Below, piece after piece: positions 52,163 through 60,853 of a DNA stretch of 64,000 bases; within the stretch, counting starts at the first letter, position 1; each line of letters starts with the position of its first letter. The translations under genes were made by a program, and so were the position numbers. The notes under the pieces were generated by a model, which did no database searches, had not been told where the DNA came from, and saw only the letters and a list, made by a program, of their open reading frames with translations. The stretch spans positions 1 through 64,000 of the forward strand of contig DATJPT010000020.1 in the NCBI GenBank assembly GCA_035506275.1, read 5' to 3'. Source of the DNA: Bacteroidota bacterium. GTDB lineage: Bacteria; Bacteroidota; Ignavibacteria; UBA10030; UBA8401.

Positions 52163-52423
52163 GTGTCCTTTCAAGCATACATAGACAACATTAAGGCAAA
52201 GACAGGGAAAACTCCAAAAGAGTTCATTTCACTCGCGGAGAAGAAAGGATTTCTCAAACCGGGCGTGAAGGCGGGAGAAATTGTCAAATGGCTCAAGGAA
52301 GATTTCGAGCTCGGACACGGGCATGCAATGGCGATCGTCCTTGTCCTGCGCCAGGAAACAACACCACCGTTGAGCGTCGACGAAAAGATTGCCGGGCATT
52401 TCAGCGGCAGCAGATCGGAGTGA
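52163..52423 (+). CDS. DUF4287 protein, front half of a gene split by TGA
   Basis: 86 aa. The GTG at 52163 is chosen because TGGAGG lies just upstream and the family begins VSFQAYIDNIKAKTGKTPKE. The remaining sequence (LKPGVKAGEIVKWLKEDFEL, GHGHAMAIVLVLRQE, DEKIAGHFSGSRSE) is DUF4287. In relatives I remember, this domain continues into DUF5655 in one protein. Here TGA (52421-52423) stands where the family has a Trp (SGxxxxWRxxFD), and the frame continues as RPVFDSFMKKVG. So this is probably a nonsense-split gene. See the entry at 52445. Confidence 0.78.
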   Translation: MSFQAYIDNIKAKTGKTPKEFISLAEKKGFLKPGVKAGEIVKWLKEDFELGHGHAMAIVLVLRQETTPPLSVDEKIAGHFSGSRSE

Positions 52424-52444
52424 CGCCCGGTATTTGATTCATTC

Positions 52445-52720
52445 ATGAAAAAAGTCGGAACGTTCGGGAACGACATTCGGATCTCTCCTACCGATACCTA
52501 CCTTAGCCTTGTGAGAAACGGGAAAAAATTTGCCGTCCTTCAGATCACCAGCAACCGGATTGATATCGGCATCAAGTTGAAGGGACCATCTCCCCCGGGC
52601 AGGTTCGGATCTGCCCGCGGCTGGAACGCCATGGTCACCCATCGCGTCCGCATCAGCAATGCAAAACAGATTGACGCGGAAGTGTTCCGATGGTTGAGGC
52701 AAGCATACAATGCATCGTAA
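52445..52720 (+). CDS. DUF5655 protein, back half of the gene split by TGA
   Basis: 91 aa, in the same reading frame as the DUF4287 half and only 21 nt after its stop. KVGTFGNDIRISPTDTYLSL, VRNGKKFAVLQITSNRIDIG, IKLKGPSPPGRFGSARGWNA, MVTHRVRISNAKQIDAEVFR, WLRQAYNAS is the C-terminal domain of the fused family. No good ribosome site precedes the ATG, so translation may depend on reinitiation or read-through. Role unknown. Confidence 0.75.
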   Translation: MKKVGTFGNDIRISPTDTYLSLVRNGKKFAVLQITSNRIDIGIKLKGPSPPGRFGSARGWNAMVTHRVRISNAKQIDAEVFRWLRQAYNAS

Positions 52721-52747
52721 CAACTTATTAATAAACTGAGGAACACT

Positions 52748-53239
52748 ATGAGGGAAACGAAGAAGGGGGCAAGTACCGCCGATCGGGAGATTTCGATCAC
52801 CCGCTTGTTCGATGCGCCGCGTGAACTCGTCTGGAAAGTATGGACCGATCCGAAGCATATCGCTTTGTGGTGGGGACCGAAAGGCTTTACTAATACGATC
52901 CATTCGATGGACGTAAGACCGGGGGGCGAGTGGCGCTTCATCATGCACGGACCGGACGGCGTCGACTATCCGAACAAGGTTTTCTACCGAGAGGTGAAAG
53001 AACCCGAGCGGCTCTTGTACGATCACGGGGAACCCGGAGAATTGTCGCACTTTCAGGTGACGGTCACCTTTGAAGAGGTGAAGGGGAAAACAAAGCTTAC
53101 GATGCAAATGCTCTTCCAGACCGCCGAACTGCGAAAAGCCGTTGTTGAAAAATACGGCGCTGTCGAAGGATTAAAGCAGAATATGGACAAACTTGCGGAG
53201 TATATAACGAAAAATTTGAACGCTAAGTCTCTTTCATAA
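52748..53239 (+). CDS. SRPBCC/AHSA1-domain protein 4
   Basis: 163 aa. ITRLFDAPRELVWKVWTDPK, HIALWWGPKGFTNTIHSMDV, RPGGEWRFIMHGPDGVDYPN, LTMQMLFQTAELRKAVVEKY and GLKQNMDKLAEYI. Upstream it has a GAGGAA site. Most like protein 1 and 2 in the first half, which suggests tandem duplication. Confidence 0.9.
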   Translation: MRETKKGASTADREISITRLFDAPRELVWKVWTDPKHIALWWGPKGFTNTIHSMDVRPGGEWRFIMHGPDGVDYPNKVFYREVKEPERLLYDHGEPGELSHFQVTVTFEEVKGKTKLTMQMLFQTAELRKAVVEKYGAVEGLKQNMDKLAEYITKNLNAKSLS

Positions 53240-53259
53240 ACTTTTCAAACTGAAGAAAT

Positions 53260-53691
53260 ATGAAGAGCAAACCGATCGTCATCGAACGGACGTTTGATGC
53301 CCCTGTCAGCAAGGTTTGGGAGGCCATCACCGATGTGAAACAAATGAAGCAGTGGTATTTCCCCGCGCTTGAAGCGTTCAAACCCGAGGTAGGATTTCAA
53401 ACCCAATTCAACGTCAATAATGGCGGCAAGGATTATCTGCACATCTGGAAGGTAACTGAGGTCAAGCCCGGAAAGAATATCAGCTATGAGTGGAGGTTCG
53501 GGGGATACCCGGGGAATTCGCTGGTGACGTTCGCGTTGACCGCCGTCGGAAGAAAGACAACGTTGACGCTGACCCATGAAGGAATTGAAACGTTCCTTCC
53601 CGACAAGAATCCCCCCCTCGCAAGAAAGAATTTCATCGAAGGATGGACAGCCCTTATCGGCGACTTATTGAAGAAGTTTGTGGAAAAGTAG
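53260..53691 (+). CDS. SRPBCC-domain protein 5
   Basis: 143 aa, more distant: IVIERTFDAPVSKVWEAITD, VKQMKQWYFPALEAFKPEVG, DYLHIWKVTEVKPGKNISYE, WRFGGYPGNSLVTFALTAVG and NFIEGWTALIGDLLKKFVEK. It lacks the WWGPK motif of the other four (WYFPA instead), so it belongs to a different subfamily of the same fold. It closes the ArsR operon. Confidence 0.88.
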   Translation: MKSKPIVIERTFDAPVSKVWEAITDVKQMKQWYFPALEAFKPEVGFQTQFNVNNGGKDYLHIWKVTEVKPGKNISYEWRFGGYPGNSLVTFALTAVGRKTTLTLTHEGIETFLPDKNPPLARKNFIEGWTALIGDLLKKFVEK

Positions 53692-53819
53692 AATAAACCT
53701 TTGATTGCAGCTAAAGGCGTCTGGACTAACAGCACAATCATGTCAACCTGCGCAGCAAATACCCTCGGGAAAATCGATCACATCATCCTGTTTTGCATTG
53801 TATGGACGAGGACAGGTTG

Positions 53820-55163
53820 TTAGTTGATATCCGCCGCTGGCTTGTCCAAGTCAAGTTTAATGATCGTATCGACTTTATCCTGCTGATTCACTGGCATATG
53901 AAACGCAAGGCCGTCGGTACTCTGTTCGAATTTTAACCCTCCCCCGGTCAATGCTTTTGCTGAAAGTACCTTGCCGTTGATATGCCGCAGTTTCATTTCA
54001 TCCCCGTTCCAGTTCAGGATATGCACATAGATACTATTCCCTTTTTGCGTTGAGCCCCCCCAGAACCCGCTTGTGAAAGGTCCCCCGCGCGTTTCATAAA
54101 TGCTCTCGCCATACTTCTCCAGCCAGGCTCCAATTCGCCTTAAGACGACGACTTGCCGCGGCTCGATCTCACCGTTCGGCATCGGACCGACATCGAGCAG
54201 CAAATTGCCGTCCCCCGTCACGCACTGCACAAGGATCCTGATGCACTCGGCTGATGACTTCAGCGAGTCGTTCGGTTTCCACGACCATTGCGTGCCGATG
54301 GTCATGCACGTCTCCCAAGGAATCGCAGGGTTATAATTCCCTACCTGCTGCTCCGGAGTTGCATAGTCGGCATTGGGACCGATCTGCGTCCTTGCATCGT
54401 AAATTCCGTCCGTTCCGATGTCGAGCCGATTATTGATGATGATCTTCGGCTGAAGCGACCGGACAAGACGATACGTATGTTCCTGGTCCCACGGTGACGG
54501 CCCCCCTTCCGCGTCGAACCAGAGAAGATCGATAGTCCCGTAATTGCCGAGCAATTCCGAAAGATGAGTTTGCATTCGTCGAACATACGCATCGTTTCGT
54601 GCCGTTCTGCAATCGGGGTCGCGCCAGTCCATGGGCGAATAATACCAGCCGATTTTTACTCCGGCGGCATGAGCAGCATCGGCGAGTTCCTTGCAGACAT
54701 CGCGTTTGAACGGCGTGCTGCCAATGTTGTAATCATCCACGCTGGTATGCCACAGACAAAATCCGTCGCAGTGTTTCGCCGTCAGCACCACGTACTTCAT
54801 TCCTGCCGACCGGGCGATCTCGACCCATTGCTTTGCATCGAACGCAGCGGGATCAAACTGCTTGTAAAGATTGTCATAGACATCGGCCGGTATTTCGCCG
54901 GTGCCGGTCTGCTCGATTCCGCGCCGCAACCCGCCGCGGGACCAGCTGATCTCGGTTCCTTTAAGGCTCACCGGTCCCCAGTGAATGAACATTCCGAACC
55001 GCGCTTTCCGCCACCATTCCAACCGCTCCTCTCTGTCACGGATCGCTCTTTGCAGCAGCGAATCGGATTGCGAAATCAATTCTGACGGCAAGAAACAGAG
55101 AAATAGAAAGAAAAAGGCCGGAAATATTCTTGTCAGAGATCTTAATAAAATTGCTTCCCGCAT
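53820..55163 (-). CDS. Secreted alpha-L-fucosidase, GH29
   Basis: 447 aa with an N-terminal signal peptide (to about residue 30). EWWRKARFGMFIHWGPVSLK, GMKYVVLTAKHCDGFCLWHT, VDDYNIGSTPFKRDVCKELA, and the catalytic nucleophile Asp217 in DLLWFDAEGG are GH29 signatures; DGNLLLDVGPMPNGEIEPRQ is the family C-terminal motif. It removes alpha-linked fucose from glycans. AAGGAAAC precedes the ATG. There is no adjacent transporter or regulator, so it may act with the GH2 enzymes encoded elsewhere in the window. Confidence 0.94.
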   Translation of the reverse strand: MREAILLRSLTRIFPAFFFLFLCFLPSELISQSDSLLQRAIRDREERLEWWRKARFGMFIHWGPVSLKGTEISWSRGGLRRGIEQTGTGEIPADVYDNLYKQFDPAAFDAKQWVEIARSAGMKYVVLTAKHCDGFCLWHTSVDDYNIGSTPFKRDVCKELADAAHAAGVKIGWYYSPMDWRDPDCRTARNDAYVRRMQTHLSELLGNYGTIDLLWFDAEGGPSPWDQEHTYRLVRSLQPKIIINNRLDIGTDGIYDARTQIGPNADYATPEQQVGNYNPAIPWETCMTIGTQWSWKPNDSLKSSAECIRILVQCVTGDGNLLLDVGPMPNGEIEPRQVVVLRRIGAWLEKYGESIYETRGGPFTSGFWGGSTQKGNSIYVHILNWNGDEMKLRHINGKVLSAKALTGGGLKFEQSTDGLAFHMPVNQQDKVDTIIKLDLDKPAADIN

Positions 55164-55232
55164 CGTCGGTTTCCTTGTGATGTTTTACGTCGGATTTCAA
55201 TATAAGTAATTTGTTCGTTGCAAACCTCTGGG

Positions 55233-55255
55233 AGGACCGGATGGAATCCGGTCCT
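55233..55255. repeat. Perfect 10-bp palindromic hairpin
   Basis: AGGACCGGAT-GGA-ATCCGGTCCT, between divergent fucosidase and thioredoxin-like genes. No T-tract. It may be a dispersed palindromic element or operator. Confidence 0.55.
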
Positions 55256-55307
55256 ACATGATCAAACGTCCCTTCATGTAACAGCAGGTGGTGTCTCAGT
55301 TTGACAT

Positions 55308-55338
55308 TTGACATTCACGGCGAAAAGCCTTAGCATAT
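55308..55338 (+). promoter_or_regulatory. Predicted promoter of the double thioredoxin-fold gene
   Basis: TTGACA (55308-55313) with TAGCATAT 20 nt after TTG (55331-55338). About 75 nt before the start codon at 55414. Same spacing as other promoters in the window. Confidence 0.45.
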
Positions 55339-55413
55339 TCGCGAATGTTTTGCAATAACCGTTTTGACAATCCCCTGCTCCCTCTTGAGAAATATCAAAC
55401 AGGAGAACAAACG

Positions 55414-56532
55414 ATGAAGAATATCCCGATGGTGTTTTTATTAATCCTCCTTTCAGTTATTTGTCAGCCCGTTTTCCCGGACGATTTCCCGACATTGCCG
55501 CTTGGCTCTCCCGCTCCGGCGTTCAATCTTCCCGGTGTTGACGGGCGAAATTGGACGCTCAAAGACTCTGCCGACGCTAAGATCCTCGTCGTCGCATTTA
55601 CGTGCAACCATTGTCCGACGGCGCAATACTACCAGGAGCGCATTAAGCAGATCGTAACCGACTATAAAGGCAAAGGGGTTGCGCTGGTGGCGATCATGCC
55701 GAACGACCCGAAATCCGTCCGCCTCGATGAGCTCGGCTGGACCGATCTGAGCGATACATTCGCGGAAATGAAGCTGAGGGCGAAAGAAAAAGAATTCAAT
55801 TTCCCCTATCTCTATGACGGCGAAACCGAGAGCGTCTCACGGGCCTATGGCCCGGTTGCCACTCCCCATGTGTTCGTTTTTGATGCAGACAGAAAGCTCC
55901 GTTACGTTGGCGCCATCGACAACTCGGAGCGCATTCAGCACGTAACAAAAAATTATTTGCGTGACGCACTCGATGCTTTGCTCGCCGGGAAAGAACCGGC
56001 GGTGACTCAAACGAAAGCTGTCGGCTGCTCGATCAAATGGGCGGGGAAGGAAGAGTTGGTGAAGGCATATTTGGAAAAACTTGACGAGGAACCTGTTTCG
56101 TTGTCAAAAGCAGATACATCGGCCCTGCGCGACTTGAGGAAAAATTCATCGGGAAAATTCCGGCTGATAAATTTCTGGGCGACGTGGTGTGCCCCGTGCG
56201 TGGCCGAGTTCGACGAGTTTGTAACGGTCAACCGGATGTACCGCCATCGAGACTTCGAGTTCGTGACGGTGTCGATCAATCAGCCGGACGAGGAGGGACG
56301 GGTGCTCGAATTCCTAACGAAGGAACATGCCTCAAACCGGAATCTCATTTTTGCTTCCTCAGAAAGGGATTCGTTGATGAATGCATTCGACCCGCAGTGG
56401 GAAGGGGCGGTTCCCTATACCGTGCTTCTCGATCCGGAAGGAAAAGTCATTTACCGCGAAGTGGGAAGCGTCGACATTCTGGCGGTGAAGCGCGCCATTC
56501 AGAAAGGAATGAATGAGCGGAAGCCGTGGTGA
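55414..56532 (+). CDS. Periplasmic protein with peroxiredoxin-like and TlpA-like thioredoxin domains
   Basis: 372 aa from the ATG at 55414 (AGGAGA upstream). Signal peptide to about residue 22. Domain 1 (27-195) is an AhpC/TSA-like thioredoxin fold with the CxxC Cys64-Asn-His-Cys67 in AFTCNHCPTAQYYQERIKQI. Domain 2 (225-372) is TlpA-like with WCAPC (Cys259, Cys262) in LINFWATWCAPCVAEFDEFV. Both active sites look usable. Such a fusion may pass reducing equivalents or repair thiols in the periplasm. A linker of about 30 residues contains one more Cys (AVGCSIKW). Confidence 0.85.
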   Translation: MKNIPMVFLLILLSVICQPVFPDDFPTLPLGSPAPAFNLPGVDGRNWTLKDSADAKILVVAFTCNHCPTAQYYQERIKQIVTDYKGKGVALVAIMPNDPKSVRLDELGWTDLSDTFAEMKLRAKEKEFNFPYLYDGETESVSRAYGPVATPHVFVFDADRKLRYVGAIDNSERIQHVTKNYLRDALDALLAGKEPAVTQTKAVGCSIKWAGKEELVKAYLEKLDEEPVSLSKADTSALRDLRKNSSGKFRLINFWATWCAPCVAEFDEFVTVNRMYRHRDFEFVTVSINQPDEEGRVLEFLTKEHASNRNLIFASSERDSLMNAFDPQWEGAVPYTVLLDPEGKVIYREVGSVDILAVKRAIQKGMNERKPW

Positions 56533-56542
56533 CAAAGGCTGA

Positions 56543-58075
56543 TCAGATGAACCGTTTTAACCGCAGCCACATTTGATCGAATGGGATTTTCGGCTGACGG
56601 CATATGCAGAGTGCATAGTCATAACCGTAAGGGTTTTTGATATCAGCAACAAACAGAACACTTCCAAAAAATTGCCGTAAATACTCCGCATCGTATCCGA
56701 CGGCAAGCACGATAGTTCCGGAATAATGCCGCGGTCCCCACAGCCAATAATTATTCCTCGGACAAATAGCATCCGGCAATCCGAGGGGCGGACCGAAATG
56801 GTCTATCGCCCCCGCCGGCCCGTACCAAGAAGCGAGGATCGCGCATTGTTTCTTTTCATCTTCTGACAGTGTCCCGTATGTTCTTGCCACTGAGTCCACC
56901 AATTCCTCCCAGCCTATCCGGTAGACAAAATGGATCGGCAAGGCATCCTCTTCCCCTTTTTCCATCCTGATCAGATTCCAAAAGCCAAGGCTCTTTGAGT
57001 AAGAGACAAATTGCGGAACCGGCAGCATCGGGACCGCCAATGGCATGAGGATCGTTCCAGAAATAATTATTGACGACCCGATCACCCATTTCGGCCACGA
57101 GACGTGATAGTTCACCGAGAAGCGTTCAACGGCAACGGCGCCGGCGCTCAAGAGGAGAGGAAAAATCGGGAAGACATAATAAATTTTCGAGTTCTGTATT
57201 AAATAGACGGACATGAAGATCACCGCTGTCCAACCGAGAAAGCGGAACTCCTCGGCCTCTTTTCTGACAATAAGATAGATCAATCCCGACAGCCACAACG
57301 GAAGCGTGAAGGGGTTAAGGCTGATCGTCAATTGAGATAAAAATGCCAACGGAGTGAGAGAGAGATTTTTGAACTCCGCTGCGTTGTACATAAACTCCAG
57401 CGTCGGCCATCCGTGGGTCATTTGCCAAACGACATGAGGGATAAACATCACCGATCCTATTGCACCGGTGGTGTACAGCCATGGCGATCTCAAAACATCC
57501 CATCGTCTGGTAATAATGAGGGATGCCAGAATCGAAAATGCAAGAACCAGAAAAGTGTATTTATTTAAGAGCCCTGCGCCTAACAATGCGCCGAGAGCAC
57601 ACCACCGCAACGGAGAAGGTCTGGCAAGAGTTTTCAGGAAGAGGTGGATGAAAAGCGTCACGAACATGATGTCGACGGGATTCATTGAAAAGAAACTGCT
57701 GATCGCCGGGAAGGCCGTTGCAAAACAGATCGAGAGCGCGGCAAGAGATTTTGATAGTTGCCCCCCTCCAAGGACCTCAGCGATCTTTGCCGAGAACACA
57801 ACGGTCAAAGCTCCGGCAAGTCCCGACATCAGTCTAAGACTGAACACTGATTCGCCGAATAGTTTTGCCGCTATGAAGGTGAGAACCGCGACGAGCGGAG
57901 GGTGGTCGACGTACCCGAAATCGAGATGTTTGCTGCACGCAAAATAATAAAGCTCATCGCCGTAGAACCCGTAACGCCCCGATGAAATCAGAATCAATAA
58001 CAAAAAACAGATCGCCGAAATGTTCGGAATAGTAGCATGCCTATGGAGAATCTTGTGGAATTTGTCGGCATTCAT
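56543..58075 (-). CDS. GT-C membrane glycosyltransferase (ArnT/PMT_2 family)
   Basis: 510 aa with about 10-12 membrane helices. The first loop has the conserved acidic pattern RYGFYGDELYYFACSKHLDF followed by GYVDHPPLVAVLTFIAAKLF, which is the signature of PMT_2/ArnT-like transferases. Other parts include NPVDIMFVTLFIHLF and a C-terminal soluble domain (PRNNYWLWGPRHYSGTIVLA). They use polyprenyl-phosphate sugars to modify lipids or proteins in the periplasm. No clear ribosome site. Convergent with the thioredoxin-like gene, 10 bp apart. Confidence 0.9.
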   Translation of the reverse strand: MNADKFHKILHRHATIPNISAICFLLLILISSGRYGFYGDELYYFACSKHLDFGYVDHPPLVAVLTFIAAKLFGESVFSLRLMSGLAGALTVVFSAKIAEVLGGGQLSKSLAALSICFATAFPAISSFFSMNPVDIMFVTLFIHLFLKTLARPSPLRWCALGALLGAGLLNKYTFLVLAFSILASLIITRRWDVLRSPWLYTTGAIGSVMFIPHVVWQMTHGWPTLEFMYNAAEFKNLSLTPLAFLSQLTISLNPFTLPLWLSGLIYLIVRKEAEEFRFLGWTAVIFMSVYLIQNSKIYYVFPIFPLLLSAGAVAVERFSVNYHVSWPKWVIGSSIIISGTILMPLAVPMLPVPQFVSYSKSLGFWNLIRMEKGEEDALPIHFVYRIGWEELVDSVARTYGTLSEDEKKQCAILASWYGPAGAIDHFGPPLGLPDAICPRNNYWLWGPRHYSGTIVLAVGYDAEYLRQFFGSVLFVADIKNPYGYDYALCICRQPKIPFDQMWLRLKRFI

Positions 58076-58283
58076 AGTCAGATGTGCCAGGTTAGGTGAA
58101 CGGAAAATTACCGAGTTGACTGGATGGAATCAAGCAAATTGCTGAATTCAGGCGCCTTTGCCGAAGCCGCCTTGAAACGAATTTACTGAAAATGGTAAAA
58201 ACTGAATACCTCTATTAAACGAAACGCTGACCGGCCACGTCTAACATAGTGGCCGGATTGATTTGGCCAACCCTACTCTCATC

Positions 58284-58637
58284 ATGAAAAATTCCACATT
58301 CGATCGGTTTGCGGTCGCGGCTATTCTCTTTGCCTACCTGGGGACTGGCAATCTCAGTCCGATGAACCTTCTGGGACAATCGTTCTTTCTTAAGCTAGAC
58401 GATTCCCGGTCGCTGCACAACGAACGAAGCATCAACCTTGATGAACGTCCTTATTGGACATCGCACAAACATATCACCTCGTCGGAACAATTTTCTACCG
58501 ACCATCTGCTGACCGCGGCCGAACCGTGGGTGAGCGCCGCCGTTCCAAAACAGACCATTGAAATCCCGGCAGATGTCCCGCCGACGCCCGGACATATCCT
58601 CCCCCAAAGCCTCCTTCGAGCACCTCCCCTTTCATAG
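58284..58637 (+). CDS. Hypothetical secreted protein (117 aa)
   Basis: From the ATG at 58284 (frame open to 58263). N-terminal hydrophobic segment (FAVAAILFAYLGTGNLSPMN) resembles a signal peptide or anchor. The rest is polar with many Pro and Thr (IEIPADVPPTPGHILPQSLL) and no recognised domain. No ribosome site is obvious, so the gene is uncertain. Confidence 0.4.
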   Translation: MKNSTFDRFAVAAILFAYLGTGNLSPMNLLGQSFFLKLDDSRSLHNERSINLDERPYWTSHKHITSSEQFSTDHLLTAAEPWVSAAVPKQTIEIPADVPPTPGHILPQSLLRAPPLS

Positions 58638-58729
58638 TCTTAGAATAATTTTCACTTACCATTCATGACGGCTGACGGAAGTAATGTTCGGCCGCAATGA
58701 TTATTCATATTAATCCTGAGGAACTGATT

Positions 58730-58996
58730 ATGAAAATACTCCGAAACATTTCGTTCGTTGTTTTTCTGGCGGGCGCGGCAGCAATGCTGCCCGGCTGCAG
58801 CAGCGGACCGAGCTCCGACGACCTGGCACAGCTCGACCAGCTGAAAACGGAAGTAGAATCGTTGAAAAAGGAGGTCGCGGCGAAAGAAGCCGAAAAGGAA
58901 ACGCTCGAAACGCAGATCAAGCAAAAGAAGGATGAACTTGCAACCGCTGAAAACAACCAGAAGTTGACGCGGGAACGGCTTAACAGCCATCAATGA
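58730..58996 (+). CDS. Small coiled-coil lipoprotein (88 aa)
   Basis: From the ATG at 58730 (GAGGAACT upstream). A signal peptide with lipobox (FLAGAAAMLPGC; Cys at about 23) is followed by a heptad-rich coiled coil (LAQLDQLKTEVESLKKEVAA, KEAEKETLETQIKQKKDELA) to the end. It resembles Lpp-like outer-membrane lipoproteins. Its neighbour 29 nt downstream is a LysM protein, so both may bind the cell wall. Confidence 0.78.
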   Translation: MKILRNISFVVFLAGAAAMLPGCSSGPSSDDLAQLDQLKTEVESLKKEVAAKEAEKETLETQIKQKKDELATAENNQKLTRERLNSHQ

Positions 58997-59025
58997 ATCA
59001 AACCACATTCGACAAGGAGAGTACC

Positions 59026-59769
59026 ATGAATTATAGAATTTTCTCTCTCTGTGCCCTCCTTCTTTGCGCCGCAGCCGTTACGCAGGCGGACGAGAAACTC
59101 TCGAAAGAAGAATGGCAGAGACAATTAACCGAATACACCTCCCAGCGCGACAATTTGAAGAATCAGCTCGCGAAATTGACAAAAGAGGTGGACGATCTTC
59201 GTTCCACACTCGCCAGCCTTGATAAACAAATTCAATCGGTCAGGAACGAAACGCTCGCGTTGACCGGAGCAAGCGACGCCGAACGGAAAGAGTTCGAACA
59301 AAACCTTCAGGACCTCGAACACCGTGTCGCAGCACTCCTTCCCCTTTCGAACCAGGACCTTTATGTCCGAAGGTTCGAAGTGGATACTTTGCAAAGCATC
59401 AAAGACCGGCTTATGAAAGAACGGATAGCCGCCGCCGAGCGTTATTATCTGCGGCTGCAAAATATTCAGAACAAGATCGACAACTTGCGGGCCACGATCG
59501 CAAGCGCAAAATCGGCCGCCGAATCGGAAGAACACTACGTTGTCCGTTCATGGTCAAAATACCGCGACTGTCTCTGGAATATTTCCAAAAAGAAAAAGAT
59601 CTACGACAACCCGTTCCTCTGGCCGAAGATCTGGCAGGCGAACAGGGATCAGATCAAAGACCCCGATATTATTCGCGTCGGTGAACATCTGAAGATTCCC
59701 GCCCCTGCAGGGTTGACTACCGCGGAGAAGGATGCCGAGCGGGAGTACTGGAGCAAACGTCACACCTAA
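59026..59769 (+). CDS. Coiled-coil periplasmic protein with C-terminal LysM domain
   Basis: 247 aa from the ATG at 59026 (AAGGAGA upstream; a frame to 58993 overlaps the previous gene). Signal peptide to residue ~20, two coiled-coil stretches (30-90 and 125-175), and a C-terminal LysM-like domain: EHYVVRSWSKYRDCLWNISK, KKKIYDNPFLWPKIWQANRD, DPDIIRVGEHLKIP (182-235), which binds peptidoglycan. Cotranscribed with the small lipoprotein gene. A strong terminator follows. Confidence 0.82.
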   Translation: MNYRIFSLCALLLCAAAVTQADEKLSKEEWQRQLTEYTSQRDNLKNQLAKLTKEVDDLRSTLASLDKQIQSVRNETLALTGASDAERKEFEQNLQDLEHRVAALLPLSNQDLYVRRFEVDTLQSIKDRLMKERIAAAERYYLRLQNIQNKIDNLRATIASAKSAAESEEHYVVRSWSKYRDCLWNISKKKKIYDNPFLWPKIWQANRDQIKDPDIIRVGEHLKIPAPAGLTTAEKDAEREYWSKRHT

Positions 59770-59804
59770 AAGCGGCGCCGGTCTCAGCGAGCCGATCAAA
59801 TGAC

Positions 59805-59843
59805 AAAGCCCTTCATCGGGAGGTTCCGATGAAGGGCTTTTTT
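59805..59843 (+). terminator. Strong bidirectional rho-independent terminator
   Basis: AAAGCCCTTCATCGG - 6-nt loop - CCGATGAAGGGCTTTTTT: a perfect 15-bp stem with T-tract. It ends the LysM gene and, on the other strand, the gene at 59864-60598. Confidence 0.92.
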
Positions 59844-59863
59844 AGTCGCTTGGCGGATTGCCG

Positions 59864-60598
59864 CTATTCTCGTTCGCGCTTCCGCGGGCGCTCAGACCTC
59901 TCCCGCCGCGCATTGTTCGACCGAATCCTCTCCCTATGCCCTGAGCGAAGGGCTCTCCGGGCAAACGGCGAACGGGACCGGTAATTCCTGGGATACGGCG
60001 CTCGATGAATGACCGATGCGCGTACCACCACCGTGACTCCGCTTCTATAGGCGGTATAGGGAACAGGGCGGTAAGGACGATAATACGCCGGATAGTATCC
60101 GTAATGGTATGGACTGTAGTACCACCGGTGAGGGTGCCACAAATAGACCCAGAGGACAACATCCGCGGGAGCCCAGACGCCGGTATAATAAGCTCCCGGA
60201 CCGTAATACTCCGGCGCGCCGGAAACAATAACGTTTGCCGACTGATATCCCCGCTCTATTTCTACCGTTGCAATTTCATGCTCGGCTCCGGTACTGTCCA
60301 TCACCGTCAGGGAAAATCCGCGCATGTTCCCTTTTCCGTATTCGGTCACCCGGATGTAATCGACCGTGCCGTCCCCGTTGACATCGAGGTTATTGACTCC
60401 CCCCGGCGCATTCAGCTTTTGTTCGATCTCCGCCGCGTTTTTGCTCTCCTTGACAATTTCCGTAACGGCCTGCAAGTCGAGTCCTGCCGCGGCCGGCGTA
60501 GACGTCGTTGTCACTGTTTCGTTTTGTGCCACACCCGGCTGCCGAACAATCAGGCACATGAATGTCAAAACAATGCTCCCTGTGAAAAATCCTCTCAT
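59864..60598 (-). CDS. Secreted protein with calcium-binding-like motif and Tyr/Arg-rich tail
   Basis: 244 aa with a signal peptide (to residue ~24). The segment NNLDVNGDGTVDYIRVTEYG (69-88) matches a Ca-binding D-x-N-x-D-G loop. The second half is Tyr- and Pro-rich (WYYSPYHYGYYPAYYRPYRP) and the tail strongly basic (RSPFARRALRSGHRERIRS). I recall similar proteins in Planctomycetes and Bacteroidota with unknown role. A good AGGAGA site precedes the ATG. Convergent with the LysM gene through a shared terminator. Confidence 0.72.
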   Translation of the reverse strand: MRGFFTGSIVLTFMCLIVRQPGVAQNETVTTTSTPAAAGLDLQAVTEIVKESKNAAEIEQKLNAPGGVNNLDVNGDGTVDYIRVTEYGKGNMRGFSLTVMDSTGAEHEIATVEIERGYQSANVIVSGAPEYYGPGAYYTGVWAPADVVLWVYLWHPHRWYYSPYHYGYYPAYYRPYRPVPYTAYRSGVTVVVRASVIHRAPYPRNYRSRSPFARRALRSGHRERIRSNNARRERSERPRKRERE

Positions 60599-60853
60599 GA
60601 TATCTCCTGCTAATTTATGGAATGTAGATTCAACCCGCCTCGGTTATCACACCTCTTAGATTCATCAGATCAAGAAAAGTTTGATCATCGAGGGAAGAAA
60701 CAAAAAGGGCTTGCCCAAAAACGGGTTCGCCCATTTGTCCATGCGCGCTTTTCACTGCAGGACCATCACGTCCGGAACAACCTCTTCCATCAGCAGTGAA
60801 GAAACCGCACTTGCATTTTACAAATTGCCGGCCTTCGACGCCTGGTTCTTTTA

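Noticed and set aside
52421..52423. TGA decoded as Trp genome-wide
   Set aside because: Several other genes in the window end in TGA with natural C-termini and overlapping starts, so TGA works as a stop.
53820..55163. Fucosidase as part of the galactan operon
   Set aside because: Separated by 26 kb with no operator of the LacI type found upstream.
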